From the NCBI GenBank assembly GCA_036939975.1, contig JALLPB010000159.1, forward strand, positions 1-21,672: a stretch of 21,672 nucleotides of DNA, written 5' to 3'. Source of the DNA: Cyclostephanos tholiformis (taxonomy: Eukaryota > Bacillariophyta > Thalassiosirophyceae > Thalassiosirales > Thalassiosiraceae). The stretch's first letter is position 1. Every line of letters begins with the position of its first letter. The notes beneath the pieces were generated by a model that was given only the letters and a program-made list of their open reading frames with translations, was not told the origin of the DNA and made no database searches. Below, one piece after another: positions 1 through 7,244 of the stretch. The translations under genes were made by a program, and so were the position numbers.

Positions 1-55
1 GATTTCCAACGTCAAATCGGCTATGTGATTCATTCATTTCACTATCGCCTCAACA
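1..55 (+). repeat. 3' tail of the 5' LTR (end of U5)
   Basis: These 55 bases match 5716-5770 base for base and end with CTCAACA, the same terminus as the 3' LTR. Only this part of the roughly 226-bp 5' LTR is inside the window. Zero differences over 55 bp is consistent with recent insertion, but the sample is short. Confidence 0.93.
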
Positions 56-85
56 TATTGATTAATTTATTACGGGGACACCCGT
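55..85 (+). other. Post-LTR leader: inverted-repeat arm plus small hairpin (primer-binding region)
   Basis: Directly after the 5' LTR, where a primer-binding site normally lies, 55-70 (ATATTGATTAATTTAT) is the exact reverse complement of 5697-5712 in the 3' LTR. That LTR stretch should also lie just upstream of position 1 in the 5' LTR. A second small hairpin follows at 72-85, ACGGG-GACA-CCCGT. I see no classical TGGTATCAGAGC-type initiator-Met primer site, so the priming tRNA is unknown. Confidence 0.6.
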
Positions 86-148
86 CCTCCAGTGAATGAA
101 ATTCGTAATCATATACGAGCCTGTCTGCGCTGTGCTCAATGCAAAAAA

Positions 149-3100
149 ATGAAGGCCGAATTAAAAGAAGAACAAAACCCGGCGAAGCTCACTGATGGGG
201 GGGATGGAGGTCAACGACACCGAAAAGCCCAGAATCGCCGCGGGGCCCGCCGCTGGAATAATGCAGTGGGAGCAGGTTCCCCAATTGCCGCGAAATATCC
301 TACTCGCAACAAAGAGCTGCCCGATACTCTCGTGTTCGACAACACTGGCCAGAACGACGCCGCCAACTTTCAACGTTCCCTCAAGGGTTTGGCAAATCAT
401 TTGCACACCACCTACAGCGCAGAAGTTGCCGAAGCGATCCTCAAGATGCAAGCAGTCACGATAAAGGTCGACGACCAACCACCGATCAAAACGGACCCTA
501 CCACCAACCTACCTGTACCACTAGCAAGTTGGGAAGAATACAAGTGGCGCCAGGAGTACACCGAACAATCAAAAAGACTACACCTATACAATGACAGCAT
601 GCCAAAGGCCTACATCCTCCTCTACAATCAATGCTCAACTAATCTGAAAAATGATCTTGAAGCATCTACAGCATTTCCACACGTGGAAGCTTCGAAGGAT
701 GCGATTGGCCTGTTGAAATTAATTCAAGGCCTCTGCTGCTCTTACGATTCGAAGACCCAAAGTGTCATGGCCACGGTTGCTTCACAGAAGAAACTATTTA
801 CCTTCTTCCAACGTGATGGGATGGATAACAGTTCATATCACCGTGAGTTCGTCGCGCATGTCGAAACCATCGAGACCTATGGTGGTATGGGTGCAATCGG
901 CATCACTCCAACTTTCGTTGCCCAGAAACTTCGTGAAATGCATGCATCTAACCTGTGCATTGATCCAACAAAGCCTACTGATACGGAGCTGGCTGCTGCC
1001 CACAAGGATGTTCGCGATGAATTCCTCGCTGCCCTCATGCTCAGTGGGGCCAATCGTGATCGTTACGGGGCACTACGAACCGAATTAGCCAACCAATTTG
1101 GTTTCGGTAACGACCTCTACCCAAAAACTCCAGACCAATGCCTCACGATGATGAATCGACGAATTGACAGTGCTCCCCGTCAACCTCGTGCTCCCCGCCA
1201 GCCTCAAGGTGACCAACCCGTCAAGGCCGACGATGAAGCACTCGTATTTGCTCAAGGTGCGGACGGTAAATCACCACAGAGTGACTCTGGCCACGTTCCT
1301 TCATCAAAGAGCTCTTCGTCTTCTCGTTCCGGCTCTCGTGCGCAGAAGAAGACCCCACTGATTGTGTGCAGGAATTGCGGAAAACAGGGCCATGTCTCAG
1401 CTGTTTGCCCAAAAAAGAAACCTCCTGAGCAAATTCACGCCATGGCTACTGAGAATGATGATGCCTCTGTGTCCAGTTCTGACGACAGCGTCCTCATCCT
1501 TGCACAGGTGGACGAGTCCGTTCCAGTTTCATCTCCAGTACGCCCTCCTCGCGCATATGCCAGTGTCCTCCTTGGTAATGGTCTTCCTCCCCACGACAAG
1601 CATTCCTCTCCTCACGCCGGCGTCGTCTTTGCACAAGATACCACCAACGGACCTCGCCGTCCCATCAGCACGGACCTCCTCCTGCTTGACAGTCAGTCGA
1701 CAGTCCATTTGTTCTCACAACCCGATCACGTCCACAATATCCGTCCTGCAAAGCATCCTATTCGAGTCCATTGCAATAAGGGTACATTGGAGACGACTCA
1801 CGAGGCGGATTTTGGTGATACCCCTGTGTATTTTGATTCCAGGGGAATTGCGAATGTTTTATCTCTTTACCAATTGGGGCAGAAATTTAAAGTCACGTAC
1901 GACAGCACCGATCGTGGGGGCGTATTCAAGGTTTTCACTAACGCAGGGGTGATTGAGTTTGCTCCGACTGCCAAAGGTTTGCACGCAATCAACCTTCGTG
2001 AACAACCGGAGGCGGCATACCTTCTCGTCAACGATGCCGACCTCGCGTTTCATTCTCCTGTCCAGACTGTCCGTCGTAATTATGAGGGATTCACCAAGAA
2101 GCAAGTCCAACGCGCTACTCTTGCCCGCCGCATCATGGGCATGATCGGTGCCCCCACTGAACGCGAATACCTAGGACTGGTACGTCACAATTTTTTGCAG
2201 GATTGCCCTATCGGTCCTTCTGATATTGCCAATGCTCACAAGATTTTTGGCCCCGACCTCGCCAACATCAGGGGCAAGACAGTTCGACGCAAGCCTGAAC
2301 ATGTCAGCACGGAGATAATCGACCTCCCACAACACATCCTTTCGACTCAACAATACGTTACGCTTTCTGCGGACATCATGTTTGTCAATCATGTCCCGTT
2401 CCTCGTTTCATCGTCTAGAAACATTAACCTAACGACGATTGAATATGTCCCACGCTGTTCCGCATCCAAGCTTGGTCTCCTTCTCCGACGAATCATCGCC
2501 GTTTATGCTCGCGCGGGATTCACGGTCCGTACTATTCTCATGGACAATGAGTTTAGCAAGGTGACAGATCATGTCCCCAACGTCATCGTCAATACCCCTG
2601 CTGCTTCCGAACATGTCGGCGACATAGAGCGCAGAATTCGGGTCATAAAAGAACGCTGCCGCGGTATCCTCTGCACCCTACCCTACACCCACTTCCCACA
2701 AATCATGCTTGTGCACCTCCTCCATCATGTCGTCATGTGGTTGAATAATTTCCCCGTCAAAAATGGCGTCTCTGACCGTTATAGCCCTCGCGAGATCATT
2801 CTCCGTCACAAGCTCAACTTTAAAAATCACTGCCGGGCACCATTTGGTTCATACTGTGAGGTCCATGAAGACAATTCTCCTACTACCAGCACGAAGTCGC
2901 GTGGCCTTCCTACTATTTGCCTCGGCCCCACGGGTAACATTCAAGGCACCTACAGTTTCCTCAACCTCTCGACAGGTCTCGTCATCAAGCGCCGTCGGTT
3001 CACTGAACTACCTGCCCCTGACTCGGTCATCAAACGCGTCTCCACACTCGCCGCACAGAATAATGTGTCTTCCACTTTGGTTTTTGCCAACCGTCATAAA

Positions 3101-5683
3101 ATCCCTTTCAATTGGCCTGATGTTGACCTTTCCACAACTCTGGATCCCACCCCCACGGCTGCGTTTCCGAGTATACCCGCCGAGATGCCGGGGGTGCTTC
3201 TTTCACGTCATACACCCAACGCTGGACCCCCTGATGATGAACCACACGACCTCCCAGAATACTCCAACGAACCTGACTGGTCCCGACTCGCGACTGATGC
3301 GGCTCAAAATGCAGATCTCGATGTTACCGAACATCTTCCTCCTCCACCCGACGTCATCGAACTTGACGAGGATACTGATTACGTTTATGTTCCTCCGGTG
3401 ACGCCATTTATCAAACAGGAACCCATCATTCCTACACCTGCTCCTCCGACACCTTCTTCATCTCCCACTTCACCGTCTACCTCCATCCATTCCCGGACCC
3501 GACCACCTCGGGTGTCACATATTCCTCCTCCATCTACATCTTCTCGCGTTCCTGCGCGGAACCGACGTCTTCCTAGCCGTCTAACGGATTACCACATGTT
3601 TACCACAGTCGCCGAAGAACACCGCCAACCACCGGAGCATCCCTATCATACCACGGGAGGTACAGATGTCGACCTTGCCATCATGGATGAAGACCGTATG
3701 GCCTACCTCTGCCACCTTGTCATGGTTCATACCTCTACCAGTCTGGCGCTAGCTACCCACGGTCAGCCTACAAAAAAGCAATATAGTCTGAAAACTGGCC
3801 TCAAACAGTTCGGGTCTCGCGGTGATACTGCCGTCACTAAAGAACTATCCCAGCTCCATACCATGAACTGCTTTCGCCCATGTGATCCTTCCTCTCTTAC
3901 ACGTGATGACCGACGCAATGCTCTCTCATCTCTGATGTTTCTTACAGAAAAACGCTCTGGCGAGGTCAAGGCTCGTGCTTGTGCCAATGGTAGTGTACAA
4001 CGCAAACATGTGGCTAAGGACGAAGCTGCTGCCCCGACGGTCACGTCAGACGCTATTTTTGTTCAAAGCACTATATTTGCTCATGAATCTCGTGACGTTG
4101 CTACATGTGATATCCCAGGTGCTTTCTTACAGGCTGACAACCCTGATTTTGTTCTCATGCGACTCGATGGCATCCTCGCTGAATTGTTGGTAAAGATTGC
4201 TCCGACCATTTATCGCAAATATGTCACCACCAACGCAAAGGGCAAATCTGTCCTTTATGTTCAGCTTGAAAAAGCCGTTTATGGCATGATGAAGAGCGCC
4301 CTCCTCTTCTACCGAAAGTTGGTAGCTGATCTGACTTCTATCGGTTTTGACATAAATCCTTATGATCCCTGCGTCGCCAACAAGATCATTGATGGCAAAC
4401 AGTTAACTATTTGCTGGCATGTGGACGATCTGTTCATCGGCCATGAGAACCCCACTGTCGTCACAACTTTTCTCGAATGGCTCGCACAACGATACGACAC
4501 TCATGATAAAAAGCTCAACGTGGTCCGGGGTCACCACCATGACTACCTCGGCATGAATCTTGATTTCTCTGCACCGGGGGCGGTTTCCATTGATATGATT
4601 CCTTACATCACGAAAATCATTGACACTTTCCCTGAAACGATTACGGGGGTGCAATCCACCCCGGCGGGCGACCGGCTTTTCCAGGTTCGCCCTGCTGATG
4701 AGGCCAAGTACCTCCCTGAAGAACAAGCCCGGGCTTTCCATCATACTACTGCCCAGCTTCTTTTCTTATCCAAAGTCCGTCGTGATATTCAGACCACGGT
4801 TGCATTTCTTACTACTCGTGTCAAAAAACCTGACGAAGATGATTGGGGCAAGCTTAAACGAGTTCTTAAATATTTACATTCCACACACTCCTTACGCCTC
4901 ACCCTTTCTGCGGAATCTCTTTCCAATATAGTTTGGTACGTGGATGCATCACATCAACTACATGACGACTGCAAAGGACACACTGGCTCTATCCTTACGT
5001 TTGGTTGTGGTGCAACTACCAGTTCTTCCAATAAACACAAAGTACCGGCCAAAAGTTCTTGCGAGAGTGAACTCATTGGTCTTTATGACAAATTAGGTGA
5101 TGTTCTTTGGACTCGTCATTTCCTCGAGGCCCACGGTTATGAAATCAACACTAACATCGTCTACCAAGACAACATGAGCACTCTCTCCTTGGCAAAAAAT
5201 GGCTACGTTTCTAGTTCCAAACGGACAAAACATATTAAGGCGAAATATTTCTTCGTTCGTCACTATCACACCACTGGCGCGATTGATCTTCAATACTGCC
5301 CTACTGAACACATGTGGGCAGATGTTCTCACCAAACCTTTGCAAGGCGCGAAATTCCGCCTCATGCGTGCATTCCTGATGAACTGTCCTCTCGATTATTC
5401 AGAGGTATCAGTTCTTCCTCCACCATCACATCCTCCCACATTGTCAGAGACTCCGTCTCCTCCTAAACATCGTCCTTCTGCCGACCCTCTTGACATTCCG
5501 ATGAAGCACCGATCTCTTCGACCCACTCCTTCATCGCGGGGGTGTGTTGAGACAAAATCTCATGGTACGCACGTACATAGTAACCGTGCATACGAATACG
5601 TACAGAAGAATCTGTCATGGAAAGATACACTATTTCCACGTCGACAGCCGTCCTCTTCCTCATCTCCTCGCACGGCAAAGTAG
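149..5683 (+). CDS. Ty1/copia gag-pol polyprotein
   Basis: This is a single 1844-residue frame. I start at the first in-frame ATG (149); the frame is open further upstream, but only with a GTG. A gag region comes first, with a CCHC zinc knuckle at residues 407-420 (CRNCGKQGHVSAVC). An aspartic-protease motif (DSQST) is at 514. A gag-pre-integrase zinc region follows, then the integrase core with Asp742, Asp799 and Glu827. A Ser/Pro-rich linker leads to reverse transcriptase, with a catalytic Asp near 1321 (CDIPGAFLQAD) and HVDD at 1424-1427. RNase H has Asp1599, Glu1639 and Asp1674, then the TKHI and ADVLTKPL motifs. The protein would copy the element's RNA in cytoplasmic particles and integrate the cDNA. 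DSQST and HVDD replace the textbook D[ST]G and YVDD, but I believe both are usual in diatom copia elements. The last 46 codons lie inside the 3' LTR. Confidence 0.96.
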   Translation: MKAELKEEQNPAKLTDGGDGGQRHRKAQNRRGARRWNNAVGAGSPIAAKYPTRNKELPDTLVFDNTGQNDAANFQRSLKGLANHLHTTYSAEVAEAILKMQAVTIKVDDQPPIKTDPTTNLPVPLASWEEYKWRQEYTEQSKRLHLYNDSMPKAYILLYNQCSTNLKNDLEASTAFPHVEASKDAIGLLKLIQGLCCSYDSKTQSVMATVASQKKLFTFFQRDGMDNSSYHREFVAHVETIETYGGMGAIGITPTFVAQKLREMHASNLCIDPTKPTDTELAAAHKDVRDEFLAALMLSGANRDRYGALRTELANQFGFGNDLYPKTPDQCLTMMNRRIDSAPRQPRAPRQPQGDQPVKADDEALVFAQGADGKSPQSDSGHVPSSKSSSSSRSGSRAQKKTPLIVCRNCGKQGHVSAVCPKKKPPEQIHAMATENDDASVSSSDDSVLILAQVDESVPVSSPVRPPRAYASVLLGNGLPPHDKHSSPHAGVVFAQDTTNGPRRPISTDLLLLDSQSTVHLFSQPDHVHNIRPAKHPIRVHCNKGTLETTHEADFGDTPVYFDSRGIANVLSLYQLGQKFKVTYDSTDRGGVFKVFTNAGVIEFAPTAKGLHAINLREQPEAAYLLVNDADLAFHSPVQTVRRNYEGFTKKQVQRATLARRIMGMIGAPTEREYLGLVRHNFLQDCPIGPSDIANAHKIFGPDLANIRGKTVRRKPEHVSTEIIDLPQHILSTQQYVTLSADIMFVNHVPFLVSSSRNINLTTIEYVPRCSASKLGLLLRRIIAVYARAGFTVRTILMDNEFSKVTDHVPNVIVNTPAASEHVGDIERRIRVIKERCRGILCTLPYTHFPQIMLVHLLHHVVMWLNNFPVKNGVSDRYSPREIILRHKLNFKNHCRAPFGSYCEVHEDNSPTTSTKSRGLPTICLGPTGNIQGTYSFLNLSTGLVIKRRRFTELPAPDSVIKRVSTLAAQNNVSSTLVFANRHKIPFNWPDVDLSTTLDPTPTAAFPSIPAEMPGVLLSRHTPNAGPPDDEPHDLPEYSNEPDWSRLATDAAQNADLDVTEHLPPPPDVIELDEDTDYVYVPPVTPFIKQEPIIPTPAPPTPSSSPTSPSTSIHSRTRPPRVSHIPPPSTSSRVPARNRRLPSRLTDYHMFTTVAEEHRQPPEHPYHTTGGTDVDLAIMDEDRMAYLCHLVMVHTSTSLALATHGQPTKKQYSLKTGLKQFGSRGDTAVTKELSQLHTMNCFRPCDPSSLTRDDRRNALSSLMFLTEKRSGEVKARACANGSVQRKHVAKDEAAAPTVTSDAIFVQSTIFAHESRDVATCDIPGAFLQADNPDFVLMRLDGILAELLVKIAPTIYRKYVTTNAKGKSVLYVQLEKAVYGMMKSALLFYRKLVADLTSIGFDINPYDPCVANKIIDGKQLTICWHVDDLFIGHENPTVVTTFLEWLAQRYDTHDKKLNVVRGHHHDYLGMNLDFSAPGAVSIDMIPYITKIIDTFPETITGVQSTPAGDRLFQVRPADEAKYLPEEQARAFHHTTAQLLFLSKVRRDIQTTVAFLTTRVKKPDEDDWGKLKRVLKYLHSTHSLRLTLSAESLSNIVWYVDASHQLHDDCKGHTGSILTFGCGATTSSSNKHKVPAKSSCESELIGLYDKLGDVLWTRHFLEAHGYEINTNIVYQDNMSTLSLAKNGYVSSSKRTKHIKAKYFFVRHYHTTGAIDLQYCPTEHMWADVLTKPLQGAKFRLMRAFLMNCPLDYSEVSVLPPPSHPPTLSETPSPPKHRPSADPLDIPMKHRSLRPTPSSRGCVETKSHGTHVHSNRAYEYVQKNLSWKDTLFPRRQPSSSSSPRTAK
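5536..5544 (+). other. Polypurine tract (plus-strand primer)
   Basis: The G-rich run GCGGGGGTG ends exactly where the 3' LTR starts (TGTTGAG at 5545). That is the expected position for the primer of plus-strand DNA synthesis. It lies inside the gag-pol reading frame. Confidence 0.6.
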
Positions 5684-5770
5684 AGAGCTTCGGCTCATAA
5701 ATTAATCAATATCTCGATTTCCAACGTCAAATCGGCTATGTGATTCATTCATTTCACTATCGCCTCAACA
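5545..5770 (+). repeat. 3' LTR, 226 bp
   Basis: The LTR starts TGTTGAG and ends CTCAACA, which are perfect inverted termini. The start is placed by this terminal pair and the adjoining polypurine tract, because the matching 5' LTR start is outside the window. It encodes the last 46 codons and the stop of gag-pol (5681-5683). It also contains ATAAATTAATCAATAT (5697-5712), complementary to the leader behind the 5' LTR. Promoter and polyadenylation signals presumably lie here, but I could not single out a clear TATA or polyA box. Confidence 0.88.
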
Positions 5771-6884
5771 CACCCCAAGGGATTTTCGCGAATGCGTGCC
5801 ACACATAATCCCGAACATCATCTACGTCCACCACCACCACCACACCACACGGGGTAATGCAAACCGGGGGGCCCGCCGCCGGTGCGCGTGTGACCATGAC
5901 GAGCCATCGCTGCTGCTGCTGCTGCAAAAAAAATAATAATATAATAATTCTCTCTCTCTCAAAAAAAAGGAAAAACCACCAACTTTAACTCTGGTACGAT
6001 AGAAGAAGAAGATAGTAATAATATTATGATGACAAAAAGGTGACCAACCCACATTCCCGAATTGATGCATATAATATTCGATTGGGCATGGTGGATGTTC
6101 GTCGTGGACAACCGACGAGACCCCCCGAATCGAAATGCATGCGGGGGCAGCAGCAAGCGTGTCAATAATATCGCCAGTCGAAACAAAAAAAAATCAGTGG
6201 AGGGATGGGGATAATAACAACATCGGTGTGAACGAACCCCCCCCCACCCTATAAACGAGGGAGGAGCGGCCTCCTCCTCGGCGAGGAGGACGCAAATCAA
6301 ATGGCCATGATTTATTGGGGTCTTATTAGGGCTGCCATGATCAGGAGTTGTTATGTCAAGACCAAGCCCTCTTGGATTGCTCTTGGATCGGAATTGTTGA
6401 TCAAGAGCAACAGCAACAGTGACTCCAGGTTAGTGGGTCGATCCATGATCAGGACCTGAGGGGCATCTCTCCGCAGCATCATCATCAATGCGTTATCATC
6501 TCTCTGGATGTATTAGTGCTAAAACCAACGACATAATATGAAAGTTGCAGTATCAGTTTGGGGGAGGTGACTCACACCACTTCCAGGTCAAGAAATAAAG
6601 CCACGATCTAGATCAAACGACCCAAAACCAATCAACCAATCAAGACCCACGACCAACATCAAGACTTAGTTGCCTTGCAATTTAGAATACTCTATCTGGT
6701 CACACTGACTGGACGATCAAGACTACCGTTCATAGTGGCATGCGCAAGTTGGGATCACAATCAATCAACTCACACAATTCATCATTTGAGTGGGTAATTC
6801 GTGTCGGGTGCATCAATACAAATACAAGCCCCCTCTCATAAAATTTCACTTGAGAAATAAATCAAACATTCCATCCCAGAGATA
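5771..6884. other. Intergenic: microsatellites, hairpins and probable upstream region of the 6885 gene
   Basis: I see no convincing gene here. The stretch holds a CCA/CAC run (about 5826-5848), a CTG/TGC run (about 5909-5924), an AAT-rich run followed by (TC)n (about 5930-5970), and a G/C homopolymer stretch near 6236-6250. TCCTCCTCG-G-CGAGGAGGA (6272-6290) is a 19-bp near-perfect palindrome. TTGCTCTTGGATC (6377-6389) pairs with GATCAAGAGCAA (6399-6410) with one bulge. Two CCAAT boxes sit 8 bp apart (6628-6632 and 6636-6640), about 250 bp before the ATG at 6885, and could be promoter elements. An apparent long minus-strand frame at 5959-6300 is low complexity and is not supported. Confidence 0.6.
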
Positions 6885-7145
6885 ATGATCTTCTCCAAAC
6901 TTACTCAAAGCTTCTTCTTCGCCATCGCCCTCTCCATAGGGCCCCTCCAACACGCATCTGCCGATGACGTTCAAAAGCATCCCTCTGAGCTCAATGGCCA
7001 GGAGATGGGGACCATCTTAGTCCCTTTAAGGATGTTGTGCTCACAGTTCTTTTTAATACGCTCAATGTATGTAGGAATTAATAATATTATGTGTGAAAAT
7101 TCTGCGAGAAAGATCAAAGATCAACACACTTCGACTGATATATGA
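6885..7145 (+). pseudogene. Truncated secreted-protein gene (signal peptide, then repeat)
   Basis: The ATG at 6885 opens a clear signal peptide. A short basic start (MIFSKLTQS) leads into a hydrophobic core (FFFAIALSIGPL) and a small-residue cleavage site after HASA, near residue 26. About 22 more residues follow (from DDVQKHPSELNG). At 7029 the sequence runs into a dispersed repeat that also occurs at 17206, so everything after roughly residue 48 is repeat-derived, up to the TGA at 7143. The mature protein family cannot be recognised from so little. It is most likely the first exon or 5' end of a host gene cut by repeat insertion; a spliced gene with the repeat in an intron is less likely, because I see no convincing donor at the junction. 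Confidence 0.5.
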
Positions 7146-7195
7146 TACGTACACCTTGTGTGCATAAAAAAGCGAGGCATCGGTCCCATACCCTC
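7029..7195 (+). repeat. Dispersed repeat R, copy 1
   Basis: 7029-7124 aligns with 17206-17294 in the same orientation, with three substitutions and two small indels (4 and 3 bases) in about 90 aligned positions. Both copies start AGGATGTTGTGCTCACAG and share the block GAAAATTCTGCGAGAAAGAT. Looser similarity runs on to about 7195 and 17333. The flanks on the left are unrelated, so the left edge is a true repeat boundary. TGTTGTG at the start resembles an LTR terminus, but I cannot identify a matching CA end. Confidence 0.85.
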
Positions 7196-7244
7196 CGCCA
7201 CTACAGCTGATCGACCTCCCTCATTCTCCCATCCCACACGAGCG

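Larger units (their letters stand above)
1..5770 (+). mobile_element. Ty1/copia (CoDi-type) LTR retrotransposon, 5' LTR truncated by window edge
   Basis: The element runs from the tail of the 5' LTR, through one gag-pol frame, to a complete 3' LTR. The 55 bases at 1-55 are identical to 5716-5770. The 3' LTR begins TGTTGAG and ends CTCAACA, a perfect 7-bp terminal inverted repeat, and is preceded by a G-rich polypurine-like tract (GCGGGGGTG, 5536-5544). Domain order is gag, protease, integrase, reverse transcriptase, RNase H, which defines Ty1/copia. The frame is open over 1844 codons and all catalytic residues are visible, so the copy is probably young and perhaps functional. The left target-site duplication lies outside the window and cannot be checked. 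Confidence 0.95.

Noticed and set aside
92..148. GTG-initiated extension of gag-pol upstream of ATG 149
   Set aside because: A nuclear eukaryotic gene is expected to start at ATG, and the leader upstream has hairpin/primer-region character.
1688..4429. Non-canonical DSQST protease and HVDD reverse-transcriptase motifs as signs of inactivity
   Set aside because: From memory, both variants are usual in diatom copia elements, and all other domains are intact.
5959..6300. Minus-strand 113-codon open frame
   Set aside because: It is the antisense of homopolymer and microsatellite sequence, with no domain and biased composition.
7158..7244. Upstream GTG start of the FG-GAP gene
   Set aside because: The extension lies in repeat R-like sequence; the first ATG is at 7245.
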